DNA from: Paracoccus alkenifer
GTDB lineage: Bacteria; Pseudomonadota; Alphaproteobacteria; Rhodobacterales; Rhodobacteraceae
DNA length: 50,773 nucleotides
Direction: 5' to 3'
NCBI RefSeq assembly: GCF_900108405.1
Contig: NZ_FNXG01000008.1
Span: 1 to 50,773 of the forward strand
Below, piece after piece: positions 34,259-43,146 of the stretch. Below the pieces are notes generated by a model, which did not search any database, was not told where the DNA came from, and worked only from the letters and a program-made list of their open reading frames with translations. Position 1 is the stretch's first letter, and every line of letters starts with the position of its first letter. The translations under genes were made by a program, and so were the position numbers.

Positions 34259-35503
34259 ATGGACTTTGAACTGCCGCAGGCCATCACCGACAAGCTGGCT
34301 GAACTCGACGCCTTTATCGAGGCCGAAATCAAGCCTCTCGAGCGCGAGAACGTCAGGTTCTTCGACCACCGGCGCGAATATTATCGCACCGACTGGGAAA
34401 ACGACGGCGCGCCCAGCCAGGAATGGCGCGCGCTGCTGTCTGAAATGGAACGCCGCGCCGACAAGGCCGGGCATCTGCGGCTGTGCCTGCCGGAAAACTG
34501 CGGCGGGCAGGCGGCGGGCAACCTGATGAACGCGGCGATCCGCGAGCATCTGGCGGCCAAGGGGCTGGGGCTGCACAACGATCTTCAGGACGAAAACTCG
34601 GTCGTCGGCAATTTCCCGATCGTGCCCGCCATCGCCAAATACGGGACCGAGGAACAAAAGGTCTATATCGAGGGCATCATCACCGGCGAGCGTCACCTGA
34701 GCTTTGCCCTGACCGAACCGCGCCACGGCTCGGACGCGACCTGGCTGGAAACACGGGCGGTCCGCGACGGCGACCACTGGGTCATCAACGGACGCAAGCG
34801 CTGGAACAGCCAGGTCGGCCGGGCGCAGGCGAACCTGGTCTTTGCCCGCACCAGCGGCAACCCCGGCGAGGCGCGCGGCATCACCGCCTTTATCGTGCCG
34901 ACCGACACCCCCGGCCACCGCATCGTGATGAACCACTGGACCTTCAACATGCCCACCGACCACTCCGAGGTCGAGCTGAAGGATGTCCGCGTCCCCGACA
35001 GCGCCATCCTGAATGTCGAGGGCGAAGGGCTGAAGATCGCCATGATGTTCATCCATGAAAACCGCATCCGTCAGGCCGCCGGCAGCGTCGGTGCCGCCCG
35101 CTACTGCATTCAGGAGGCGGTGAAATACGCCAAGGAACGGGTGCTGTTCGGCGAGTCCCTCTCCTCGCGGCAGGCGATCCAGTTCCCGCTGGCCGAGCTG
35201 CACGCCGAGTGCGAGGTGATCCGCAACTATGTCTTCCGCTCTGCCTGGAAGATGGACCGGCAGGATCCGGCCTCGATGTCGGACGAGGTGTCGATCTGCA
35301 ACTACCTGGCCAACAACCTGGTCTGCCGGGCGGCGGATTTCGCCATGCAGGTGCATGGCGGCATCGGCTATTCCCGCCACATGCCGTTCGAACACATCTA
35401 CCGCCACCACCGCCGCTACAAGATCACCGAAGGCTCGGAAGAGGTGCAGAAACGCCGCATCGCGCAGAAGCTGTTCGGCTTTAAAAGTCGGAGGGGGGAA
35501 TGA
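34259..35503 (+). CDS. acyl-CoA dehydrogenase of the ACAD10/11 type
   Basis: A 414-residue acyl-CoA dehydrogenase with the ACAD10/11 layout: LCLPENCGG, LTEPRHGSDATWLETRA, NGRKRWNSQVG, HENRIRQAAGSVGAARY, LFGESLSSRQAIQFPLAE and YKITEGSEEVQKRRIAQ at the C-terminus. In ACAD10/11 and the levulinate (Lva) route, this dehydrogenase class acts on 4-phosphoacyl-CoA made by an APH-type kinase, losing phosphate instead of only oxidising. The gene encoding such a kinase overlaps its stop (ATGA at 35500). GGGAGGACCGAAC precedes the ATG. Confidence 0.88.
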   Translation: MDFELPQAITDKLAELDAFIEAEIKPLERENVRFFDHRREYYRTDWENDGAPSQEWRALLSEMERRADKAGHLRLCLPENCGGQAAGNLMNAAIREHLAAKGLGLHNDLQDENSVVGNFPIVPAIAKYGTEEQKVYIEGIITGERHLSFALTEPRHGSDATWLETRAVRDGDHWVINGRKRWNSQVGRAQANLVFARTSGNPGEARGITAFIVPTDTPGHRIVMNHWTFNMPTDHSEVELKDVRVPDSAILNVEGEGLKIAMMFIHENRIRQAAGSVGAARYCIQEAVKYAKERVLFGESLSSRQAIQFPLAELHAECEVIRNYVFRSAWKMDRQDPASMSDEVSICNYLANNLVCRAADFAMQVHGGIGYSRHMPFEHIYRHHRRYKITEGSEEVQKRRIAQKLFGFKSRRGE

Positions 35504-36546
35504 CCCTGCAACCCGCAACCCCGGCGCTCGATTTCGACATCGCGGCGCTGCGCGGTTTCCTGACCGGGTTTCTGGGGCGCGAGGTCGGCGACCTGACCGT
35601 CGCCCCCACCTCGGGGGGGATGTCGAACCCGACCTATTTCGTCACCGCCGGCGACTGGCGGGCGGTGCTGCGCAAGCAGCCGGGCATGAAGCTGGCCAAA
35701 TCCGCCCATGCCATCGACCGGGAATATCGGGTGATCGGCGCGCTGCAAGGCAGCGCCGTACCGGTCCCGCAGCTTTACCATTACGAAGAGGATGCGAGCC
35801 TGCTGGGCACGCCCTTCTACCTGATGGAATGGCTGGACGGCCGTATCTTCACTGAATATTCGCTGCCTGGCCTTGCGCCGGACCAGCGCGGCGCGATCTA
35901 CCGGGCCATGGCTACGACCATGGCCGCGATCCATCGCCTTGATTTCGGGGCGGCGGGGCTTGGTGATTTCGGGCGGGCGGGGAATTACTTCGAGCGCCAG
36001 ATCAGCCGCTGGTCACAGCTTTGGCAGCAGTACCGCAAGGGCGACGAGGACAACCCGCAATTGGACCGGATGATCGGCTGGCTGGGCAGCCGCATCCCGG
36101 ATAGCCAGTTGTTGGCGCTTTGCCATGGCGATTGCCGGATCGGCAACCTGATGTTCCACCCGACCGAACCGCGGGTGATCGGCGTGCTGGACTGGGAATT
36201 GTCCACCCTGGGCCATCCGTTGGTCGATGTGGCATTCAACACGCAGGCATGGAACATGGCCCCCGATGAAAACGGCGGTCTGCTCGGCATCGACCTTGCA
36301 GCCGACGGAATCCCGACCGAGGCAGATTACCTTTCGCGTTATTACGCCGAAGCAGGAACTACCGAGCGGATGACCGACTTTCATCGTGTCTTTGCCATGT
36401 TCCGCGCCGCGGTGGGCAGCGCCGGCGTCGCTTATCGCGGCGAGCAGGGCAACAGCACGCTGCCCGATTCGGCGCAGGTGGGGCGCAGGCTTGCCGCCGC
36501 CTATGCCCGTCGCGGCATGGAAATCGCCGCCCGCAGCGGCCTGTAG
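35500..36546 (+). CDS. APH-family acyl-CoA kinase-like protein (ACAD10/LvaA type), copy 2
   Basis: A 348-residue kinase-fold protein: nucleotide loop SGGMSNPTYFV, AVLRKQP with the conserved Lys, catalytic loop CHGDCRIGN (about residue 208) and VLDWELSTLGHPLVD. It is coupled to the ACAD10/11-like dehydrogenase by a four-base overlap. This mirrors the two domains fused in mammalian ACAD10/11. The inferred reaction is ATP-dependent phosphorylation of a 4-hydroxyacyl-CoA, after which the dehydrogenase eliminates phosphate and feeds the acid into beta-oxidation. A second copy lies at 11783. Confidence 0.85.
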   Translation: MTLQPATPALDFDIAALRGFLTGFLGREVGDLTVAPTSGGMSNPTYFVTAGDWRAVLRKQPGMKLAKSAHAIDREYRVIGALQGSAVPVPQLYHYEEDASLLGTPFYLMEWLDGRIFTEYSLPGLAPDQRGAIYRAMATTMAAIHRLDFGAAGLGDFGRAGNYFERQISRWSQLWQQYRKGDEDNPQLDRMIGWLGSRIPDSQLLALCHGDCRIGNLMFHPTEPRVIGVLDWELSTLGHPLVDVAFNTQAWNMAPDENGGLLGIDLAADGIPTEADYLSRYYAEAGTTERMTDFHRVFAMFRAAVGSAGVAYRGEQGNSTLPDSAQVGRRLAAAYARRGMEIAARSGL

Positions 36547-36557
36547 GAGAAACGCAC

Positions 36558-37238
36558 ATGATGAATATCGACGATGCCGTGGCCAAGCGCCGCTCTGTGC
36601 GGGGATATCTGCCAGACGAGGTGCCGCAGGACACGTTGCGCGAGGTGCTGGCGCTGGCGCAGCTTTCGCCCTCGAACTGCAATATCCAGCCATGGATCAC
36701 TCATGTGCTGTCCGGGCCCAGTTTGCGCAGTCTTGGGGACAAGATGGTGGCGGCGGCCGAGGCGGGGATCCCTCCCGACCCGGACTTCGCCGCCGACCGC
36801 AAGTTCGAGGGGGTGTATCGCGCCCGTCAGGTCGATGCTGCTGTCCAGCTTTACGGGGCGATGGGGATCGACCGGCACGACCGTCCGCGTCGGGACTGGG
36901 CCTATCGCCGCAACCTCGATTTCTTCGGCGCTCCCCATGCAGCGCTGATCTTCATCCACCATACGTTCGAGGAGCGCGAGGCGGTCGATCTGGGCATCTA
37001 TGCGCAGACGCTGATGCTGCTGCTGACCTCGCGCGGGATTTCCTCTTGCGCGCAGGGGGCGCTGAGCCTGTATCCGGGGATCATCCGTGACCATCTGGGC
37101 CTGGGCCAGACGCATCGGGCTGTCTTTGGCATCTCGTTTGGCTACGAGGATCCCGCTGTGGATGCGAATCAGGCCCGCGTCGGCAGGGCCGGGCTGGAAG
37201 ATGCGGTGATGTTCCACCGTGAACTGATCCCGGCATGA
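36558..37238 (+). CDS. nitroreductase-family FMN oxidoreductase
   Basis: A 226-residue protein with KRRSVRGYLP at the N-terminus (FMN phosphate contacts), LAQLSPSNCNIQPW, and the C-terminal SSCAQGALSLYP and FGISFGYEDP, typical of the nitroreductase family. AGGAGA precedes the ATG, 11 bases after the kinase stop. Its role is open. Such flavoproteins reduce quinones, enones or nitro groups; here reduction of an unsaturated intermediate would fit. Confidence 0.9.
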   Translation: MMNIDDAVAKRRSVRGYLPDEVPQDTLREVLALAQLSPSNCNIQPWITHVLSGPSLRSLGDKMVAAAEAGIPPDPDFAADRKFEGVYRARQVDAAVQLYGAMGIDRHDRPRRDWAYRRNLDFFGAPHAALIFIHHTFEEREAVDLGIYAQTLMLLLTSRGISSCAQGALSLYPGIIRDHLGLGQTHRAVFGISFGYEDPAVDANQARVGRAGLEDAVMFHRELIPA

Positions 37239-37308
37239 ACATTGCCCCCGGCACGGTCGCTGCCTAGGGATGACAGCAAGGCGGCCGACCCGTCAGGAGG
37301 ATGAGCGG

Positions 37309-38067
37309 ATGGCAAAAAGGCTGGAAGGATGCACGGCACTGGTGACCGGCGCCTCAAGCGGGATCGGCGAGGCGACCGCGGTCGAACTGGCGGCGCAGGG
37401 GGCGCGCGTCGTGCTAGTCGCTCGGCGGGCGGAACGGCTAGCCGAGGTGGCAGATCGGATCGCCACGGCCGGCGGACAGGCCAGGGTGCTTGCCGCCGAC
37501 ATTGCCGAGCGCGGGGTGCCCGCACAGGTGGTGGCGGATGTGGTGGCGACGGAACGCCGGCTTGATATCGTGATCAACGCGGCCGGCATCATGCTCAACG
37601 GCGATTCCATGGATCGGCCGCTATCGGAATGGGAACAGATGGTCGATCTGAACCTGACCGCACTGCTGGCCACCACCAAGGCGGCGCTGCCGCATCTGGT
37701 TCAGGCGGCGCAGGGTGGGCGGGGCGTGGCCGATGTGGTCAACATCAGTTCGATCGCCGGTCGGGTCGCGTCCGGCACCGCTGCGGTCTATAACGCGACG
37801 AAATTCGGCGTCACCGCCTTCAGCGAGGCGATGCGGCAAGAGTTCGCGCGGCGCGACGTCCGCGTCTCGGTGGTCGAGCCGGGGGCTGTAAGCACGGAAC
37901 TGTTCGAGCATCAGGCCCCGAAAGCGCAGGAACGCCTGTCGCGGATACTCGACAAGGTAGAATATCTGCACCCCGAGGACGTGGCCGAAACCATCGCCCA
38001 TATCATCACCCGGCCCCGCCGCGTGGCGCTGGCCGAAATCGTGATCCGGCCCACCGACCATATCTGA
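37309..38067 (+). CDS. SDR oxidoreductase (classical, YdfG-like)
   Basis: A 252-residue SDR with TGASSGIGEATAVELA, VARRAERL (NADP-type arginines), INAAGIM, NISSIAGRVASGTAAVYNATK (Ser-Tyr-Lys) and VVEPGAVSTEL. It is of the NADP-dependent YdfG/oxidoreductase subgroup and so may be less specific than the acyl-CoA SDRs. TCAGGAGGATGAGCGG precedes ATG 37309. It ends the plus-strand cluster that starts at 31645. Confidence 0.88.
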   Translation: MAKRLEGCTALVTGASSGIGEATAVELAAQGARVVLVARRAERLAEVADRIATAGGQARVLAADIAERGVPAQVVADVVATERRLDIVINAAGIMLNGDSMDRPLSEWEQMVDLNLTALLATTKAALPHLVQAAQGGRGVADVVNISSIAGRVASGTAAVYNATKFGVTAFSEAMRQEFARRDVRVSVVEPGAVSTELFEHQAPKAQERLSRILDKVEYLHPEDVAETIAHIITRPRRVALAEIVIRPTDHI

Positions 38068-38109
38068 CCGTAATCCCCGGCCCGGAAGTCGCGCTTGAAA
38101 AGCGCCGGG

Positions 38110-38139
38110 AAAAAAGGGCGGGCCCCCAAAGGCCCGCCC
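38110..38139 (-). terminator. intrinsic terminator after the first dctP
   Basis: A perfect 9-bp stem GGGCGGGCC / GGCCCGCCC (38116-38124 and 38131-38139) with a 6-base loop. It is followed on the minus strand by six Ts (38110-38115). It lies 25 bases beyond the dctP stop and may also slow plus-strand read-through from the SDR. Confidence 0.88.
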
Positions 38140-38164
38140 CCGATCCGCGCAGGACAAGAGGGAC

Positions 38165-39193
38165 TTACTGCGCGGTCCGGTTCAGTTCGGCACGGAAGAA
38201 ATCCAGCATCTCCTGCGGATTTTCCATACCGGCGGTCTTGGCCTTTTCCAGCCATTCCGCGGTCAGCGGCGCCACAAGCGCCTGCATCTTGGCCAGTTCG
38301 GCGGCACTCATGCGGTGGATGGTCCGACCGTCGTCCTGCATCTTGGCGATGGCGGCCTCGGTTTCCTTACGGTGCAGGTCACCCGACATTTTTGCGACCG
38401 CTGCGCCTGAAACCTGACGAATCGCCTGTTGGTCGGGCTCGGAAATCTTTGCCCAGGCGTCGGGGTTCACCGACACCAGCACTGTGGTCGAGCCAAGGCT
38501 ACCCGGCACAAAGGTCATGGTGTGCAGCACATCGTCCAACTTGAAGCCAAGCAGCGCATCAGGCGGCGTGGTTGCGCCGTCGATCATGCGGCCCGAGGCC
38601 AGCTCATAGACTTCGGACACCGGCTTGCTGACGGGGCTACCGCCCATCAGTTCAATGATGCGTGTCAGCGACGGGCTGGAACTGCGCAGCTTTGCGCCTT
38701 TCCAGTTGTCCGCTATCGACAGGTCGCGCCCGGTCGTGAAGACGTGGAAGACGCCGGTCTGGAACAGACCGATCGGCACGACATCGCGGAACACGTCCGT
38801 ATCGGCGAGATATTTCTCGTATGTTGCCCAGACTGCGGGTGATGTGCGCGATTCGTCATCGCTGGCAAAGGGCAGTTCCATCCCCTCGACCAGCGGGAAG
38901 CGCCCTGGCGTATAGCTGAGCACCATCAGCGACATGTCGGCCATGCCCTCGGCCACTACGTCATATTGCGCGGCGACGCTGCCCACCACCTTGGTCGTTT
39001 TCTGGATCTTGACCCGCCCTTCGGTAACCCGCTCGATCTCGGCGATCCAAGGCTCCATCAGCTCGACATCCAGCGCATAGCCGGCGGGCAACCAGTTGGA
39101 ATAGTGCAGGGTGACATCCTGCGCCTGTGCAGTGGCGCCGCAGGTCGCCAGCAGCGCACCGGTCAGAATCCCCGCGCGGTTAAAATAAGACAT
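38165..39193 (-). CDS. dctP: TRAP transporter substrate-binding protein DctP, copy 1
   Basis: A 342-residue periplasmic protein. A signal peptide ends near TAQAQ; then come LHYSNWLPAGYALD, RVTEGRVKIQKT, SYTPGRFPLVEGMELPF, the PVSKPVSEVYELASGRMIDG segment and a C-terminal helix. These are standard DctP landmarks for a carboxylate-binding TRAP receptor. The ATG at 39191-39193 has AGGAGGG at the better spacing; an ATG six bases earlier is too close to it. It is downstream of an acyl-CoA ligase gene and about 37 kb from dctQM. Confidence 0.93.
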   Translation of the reverse strand: MSYFNRAGILTGALLATCGATAQAQDVTLHYSNWLPAGYALDVELMEPWIAEIERVTEGRVKIQKTTKVVGSVAAQYDVVAEGMADMSLMVLSYTPGRFPLVEGMELPFASDDESRTSPAVWATYEKYLADTDVFRDVVPIGLFQTGVFHVFTTGRDLSIADNWKGAKLRSSSPSLTRIIELMGGSPVSKPVSEVYELASGRMIDGATTPPDALLGFKLDDVLHTMTFVPGSLGSTTVLVSVNPDAWAKISEPDQQAIRQVSGAAVAKMSGDLHRKETEAAIAKMQDDGRTIHRMSAAELAKMQALVAPLTAEWLEKAKTAGMENPQEMLDFFRAELNRTAQ

Positions 39194-39265
39194 TATCATC
39201 CCTCCTGTCTTCGCCGCCGCTCTGGCGGCTTGGGGGCTGCCCAGTCGGGCAGGTCGGTCGCCGGA

Positions 39266-40822
39266 TCAGATCTTGCGCTCCTGCCCGACCCAGTAAGGGT
39301 CGCGCAGGACGTTCTTCATGACGGTATTCTTGGGTGCAAGCGGCAGGGGCTCAGAGCGGAACTCGACCGATTTTGGGCATTTGTATCCGCCGATCAGGGT
39401 GCGGCAATGCGCGATCAATTCGTCCTCGGTCGCGGTCGCGCCAGGCTTGAGCACAACGACAGCATGGACCTGTTCGCCCCATTCCTCGGACGGAATCCCG
39501 ATCACCGCTGCTTCGTGGATGGCAGGGTGCTGGAACAGCGCGCGCTCGACCTCGATCGAATAGACGTTCTCGCCGCCGGTAACGATCATGTCCTTGACCC
39601 GGTCGGCGACATACAGATAGCCGTCCTCGTCCAGGTAGCCGGCGTCACCAGAATACATCCAGCCGTCGCGCAGAACCTCGGCAGTCTGGTCGGGTTTACC
39701 CAGATAGCCCATCATCAGATAGTCCGAGCGCATGGCGATCTCGCCCAGTTCCCGGGGCGGCAGGGTGTCGCCGTCGGGCGAGACAATCTTGACCTCGACC
39801 CCCGGGCCCGGCTGGCCGCAGGAGCGGATGCGTTCGGCCTTGGGGCCGTCAAACACATGGTCGCGCCAGCGCAGCATGGTGGCAAAGCCGCCGGTCTCGG
39901 TCATGCCGTAGATCTGATAGAACCGCAGGTTCGGCAGTTTCGCTGCGGCGGCGGCCATCAGTGCCTCGGGCATGGGCGAGCCGCCATAGACGCAGGTGCG
40001 CAGGCTGGACAGGTCGTATTTGTCGAAATCGGGGTGGCTGATGAACATGTTGACGATGGTGGGCACCAGCACCGCGTTCGTCACCTTGTGTTCCTGGATG
40101 GCCTGCATCATCAGCAGCGGATCGAACTTGGGCAGCACGACATGGGTGCCGCCGGCCATGGTGATGTAATGGACCGGGCTTGCGCCCGAGAAATGGAAGA
40201 AGCCGCCGACATAGGCAAAGCTCAGATCCTCGACATCCGGGATCATCGCCAGCCAGGCGGTGGCAGCATGGCCTAGTGCGTTATGAGTCAGCGCCACCCC
40301 TTTGGGCTGGCCGGTGGTGCCGCCGGTATAGAACACCGCATAAAGATCATCGCCTTTGCGGTCGGCGTCCTCCATCGGTTCATTGCTGGCGATCAGCTGT
40401 TCATAGGACAACATGCCCTCGGGGGTGGGGACGTCGCCAATGTGGATCACCGCCTTCAGGCCGGGGAAATCCTTGCGCAGTTGGTGCCCCTGTTCGACAA
40501 AGCTGTCGTCCACGCACAGGACGACAGCGTCGCAGTCGCGCAGAGCAAGCAGGTTTTCCTGTGCCGACCAGCGCACGTTCATCGGGGCAAAACACCCGCC
40601 CGCCCAGGGAACGGCATAGAACAGTTCCAGGTAGCGGTCCGAGTTCATCGCGAGCACCGCCACGAAAGCTCCGCTTTCTACGCCAAGCCGGCGCAGCGCT
40701 GCTGCCATCCGTGGAACGCGGTCGCCCACCTCGTGCCACAACCGTTTGCGGGTGCCACAGACGGTGGCAATACCTTGACGGTTACGATGAACGGCCTGCT
40801 TGAGCAGCAACGTTCCCTGCAT
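39266..40822 (-). CDS. AMP-forming acyl-CoA ligase
   Basis: The protein is 518 residues with YTGGTTGQPKGVALTHNA (P-loop), FYQIYGMTETGG, MYSGDAGYLDEDGYLYV, DMIVTGGENVYSIEVE and a C-terminal LPLAPKNTVMKNVL. The last segment differs from the common TGKxxK but keeps a Lys in the catalytic area. It belongs to the large FadD/short-chain CoA ligase group. GGAGGAGAG precedes the ATG. It is co-directional with dctP (72 bases apart), so uptake and activation of one acid are probably coupled. It is divergent from the racemase gene. Confidence 0.9.
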   Translation of the reverse strand: MQGTLLLKQAVHRNRQGIATVCGTRKRLWHEVGDRVPRMAAALRRLGVESGAFVAVLAMNSDRYLELFYAVPWAGGCFAPMNVRWSAQENLLALRDCDAVVLCVDDSFVEQGHQLRKDFPGLKAVIHIGDVPTPEGMLSYEQLIASNEPMEDADRKGDDLYAVFYTGGTTGQPKGVALTHNALGHAATAWLAMIPDVEDLSFAYVGGFFHFSGASPVHYITMAGGTHVVLPKFDPLLMMQAIQEHKVTNAVLVPTIVNMFISHPDFDKYDLSSLRTCVYGGSPMPEALMAAAAAKLPNLRFYQIYGMTETGGFATMLRWRDHVFDGPKAERIRSCGQPGPGVEVKIVSPDGDTLPPRELGEIAMRSDYLMMGYLGKPDQTAEVLRDGWMYSGDAGYLDEDGYLYVADRVKDMIVTGGENVYSIEVERALFQHPAIHEAAVIGIPSEEWGEQVHAVVVLKPGATATEDELIAHCRTLIGGYKCPKSVEFRSEPLPLAPKNTVMKNVLRDPYWVGQERKI

Positions 40823-40963
40823 ATTTTACTCTCCTCCTATACCGCGCAGGAAACGTTCATGGATCCAGAGCCGGCCGTGGTCAGCGACCGCGTCGGTGGC
40901 CAGATCCCGCACGCTCCCTCCTCCCAAGAGCTCTGAGGTCTGAGTTGACAGGCTTGATGTTGT

Positions 40964-40973
40964 GCAAGCTTGC
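40964..40973. promoter_or_regulatory. palindrome in the ligase/racemase divergent promoter
   Basis: GCAAGCTTGC is a perfect 10-base palindrome in the 295-bp gap 40823-41117, 14 bases after a TTGACA (40945-40950). Its GCAAGC half-site matches the core of sites at 6865 and 44396. Nothing else recognisable lies in this gap apart from AT-rich promoter-like sequence near 40975-41005. Confidence 0.4.
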
Positions 40974-41117
40974 CAAAATTTGCTTCGCAAGATTACTGTA
41001 TAAAGACGAACTGAAAGCGCAAGCTCCGATTTCGTTAAAAGCGAGTCGTCAACCAACAAGATTTCCGGCGCGACGCCGCCATGGCAGCGGCCGTCGCGCG
41101 CGAAGGGAGGAGGCTAT

Positions 41118-42266
41118 ATGACCGGACCGTTGTCTGATCTGCGGATCGTGGAATTTTCAGGGCAGGGACCGGGGCCGTTTGCCGGTGGGCTGCTGGCGGA
41201 CTTCGGTGCCGACGTCATCCGCGTCGACCGGCCCGGAGAGCCGCTGCTGTCGCCGAAATACGATTTCTACAACCGCAACAAGCGTTCCATCGCGCTGAAC
41301 CTCAAGTCAGATGCCGGGCGCGAGGCGGCGCTGGCGCTGGTTGCTGCCGCCGATGTGGTGATCGAGGGATTCCGGCCGGGCGTGATGGACAGGCTGGGGT
41401 TGGGTTATGACGTCTGCGCGACGGTTAGTCGGCGCATCATTTTCGGGTCGATGACCGGCTGGGGGCCTAACGGCCCGATGGCGATGGAGGCCGGGCACGA
41501 CATCAACTATCTGGCGCTGACGGGGGCGCTGGATGCGATCGGCTATCCCGACCGCCCGCCGGCACCGCCGCTGAATCTGGTTGCCGATCTGGGAGGAGGC
41601 GGCATGTATCTGGCCTTTGGCATCCTTGCCGCGGTGCATGAGGCGCGCCGTTCGGGGCAAGGGCAGCGGGTCGATGCGGCGATGATCGACGGGGTGTCGC
41701 ATCTGATGTCGGCCTTCAGCGCCTTTACCCAGCAGGGGACATGGACGGACCGGCGTGCTGACAATATCGTGGACGGCGGCTCGCCCGACTATGGCTGCTA
41801 CGAGACCGCGGACGGAAAGCATGTCGCGGTCGGCGCCATCGAGCCGCAGTTCTACGCCGCATTGCTGGAGGTGCTGGGCCTTGACGCGGCGACCCTCCCC
41901 GACCGCGCGGACCGCGCGAACTGGCCCGCGCTGAAGCAGCTTTTCGCCGAGCGGTTCCGGCAGCGGACCCGCGCCGAATGGGAAACCGCCATGGCTGGGC
42001 GCGATGCCTGTTTCTCTCCGGTTCTCAGCATTGCCGAGGCGTGGGAACATCCGCAGATGCAGGCGCGCGAGGTTCATGCGCAATTCGACGGGCTGGTGCA
42101 CCCCTCGCCCGCGCCGCGACTGTCGCGCACCCCCGGCAGCCTGCGCCGCGCGACCCCGGAACCGGGCGAAAACAGCCGCGAGATCTGGACCGACTGGGGC
42201 TTGCCGCAGGCGCTGTGGGACCGGCTGGGCGGCGGCGATTCGCCTGCCGCCGGCGGGGCAAGATAA
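41118..42266 (+). CDS. alpha-methylacyl-CoA racemase
   Basis: A 382-residue CaiB/BaiF-fold protein. The racemase rather than transferase assignment rests on the acid/base residues: His127 in AGHDINYLALTG, Asp157 in LNLVADLGGGG and Glu243 in AIEPQFY. These are the positions used by MCR/AMACR. AMACR interconverts (2R)- and (2S)-2-methylacyl-CoAs so that acyl-CoA dehydrogenases can act, and is characteristic of isoprenoid and steroid side-chain breakdown. GGGAGGAGGCTAT precedes the ATG. A MaoC hydratase and an SDR follow in the same operon. Confidence 0.9.
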   Translation: MTGPLSDLRIVEFSGQGPGPFAGGLLADFGADVIRVDRPGEPLLSPKYDFYNRNKRSIALNLKSDAGREAALALVAAADVVIEGFRPGVMDRLGLGYDVCATVSRRIIFGSMTGWGPNGPMAMEAGHDINYLALTGALDAIGYPDRPPAPPLNLVADLGGGGMYLAFGILAAVHEARRSGQGQRVDAAMIDGVSHLMSAFSAFTQQGTWTDRRADNIVDGGSPDYGCYETADGKHVAVGAIEPQFYAALLEVLGLDAATLPDRADRANWPALKQLFAERFRQRTRAEWETAMAGRDACFSPVLSIAEAWEHPQMQAREVHAQFDGLVHPSPAPRLSRTPGSLRRATPEPGENSREIWTDWGLPQALWDRLGGGDSPAAGGAR

Positions 42267-42270
42267 GGCG

Positions 42271-43134
42271 ATGGCGATCCTTCCAGAAAAGGCGCTGGCC
42301 GTCCGCGTCCCCGAACTGGCGCAACAGTATACACACCGCGACACGATTCTTTATGCCCTTGGCATCGGCATCGGGCATGACGCCACCGATCCAGGGCAGC
42401 TCGGATTCGTCTATGAAAAGGGGCTGAAGGCGGTCCCGACCATGGCGGTGGTGCTGGGCGAAACCATGGACTGGGTGCATGACCCCGATCTTGGGATCGA
42501 CGTGACCCAAAGCCTGCACGGGGAGGAGCGGGTGATCCTGCACCGCCCCCTTGCGCCTGCGGGCAGCGTGGTCGGGCAGACCCGGGTGATCGGGCTGGCC
42601 GACAAGGGCGCCGGCCGCGGCGCGCTGGTCCACAGCCGCAAGGAACTGCGCGACGCGGACACGGGCGAGCTGATCGCCACCACCCAGCGCACCGCATTCG
42701 CCCGCGCCGACGGCGGCTTTGGCGGCGTGCACGGCGAAATCCCCGCGGCGCTGCCGCCGGTGCCGGACCGCGCCCCCGACCTGTCTTGCGACCTGCCGAC
42801 CGTGCCGCAGGCGGCGCTGATCTACCGGCTTAGCGGGGACCGTATCCCGCTGCACGCCGATCCGGCGATTGCCCGGGCGGCCGGGTTCGACCGCCCGATC
42901 CTGCACGGGCTTTGCAGCCTTGGCATCGCCTGCCACGCCATCCTGCGGCTGGTCTGCGACCACGACCCCGCCCGCATCGCCGAGATCGGCTGCCGGTTCA
43001 GCGCCCCGGGGTTCCCCGGCGAGACGCTGCGCGTCGAATTGTGGTGCGAGGGGCGGGCGGTGCATTTCCGCGCGCTGGTGGCGGAACGCGGCGTGACTGT
43101 CATCGACAACGGCCACGCCACGCTGCGCGGCTGA
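42271..43134 (+). CDS. two-domain MaoC enoyl-CoA hydratase, paralogue 3
   Basis: 287 residues from ATG 42271, four bases after the racemase stop; the frame from 42004 overlaps the racemase and is not used. The N-terminal hot-dog has ILYALGIGIGHD and the C-terminal one has LSGDRIPLHADPAIA and RPILHGL. The catalytic Asp and His are present, but the Asn of GDxNPxH is Ile. With the racemase before it and an SDR after it, it fits (R)-specific hydration of a methyl-branched enoyl-CoA. Confidence 0.9.
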   Translation: MAILPEKALAVRVPELAQQYTHRDTILYALGIGIGHDATDPGQLGFVYEKGLKAVPTMAVVLGETMDWVHDPDLGIDVTQSLHGEERVILHRPLAPAGSVVGQTRVIGLADKGAGRGALVHSRKELRDADTGELIATTQRTAFARADGGFGGVHGEIPAALPPVPDRAPDLSCDLPTVPQAALIYRLSGDRIPLHADPAIARAAGFDRPILHGLCSLGIACHAILRLVCDHDPARIAEIGCRFSAPGFPGETLRVELWCEGRAVHFRALVAERGVTVIDNGHATLRG

Positions 43135-43146
43135 ACGGAGGATGCA

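Noticed and set aside
41118..42266. CaiB/formyl-CoA-type CoA-transferase
   Set aside because: The acid/base residues His127, Asp157 and Glu243 match racemases, and the gene sits with branched-chain enzymes.
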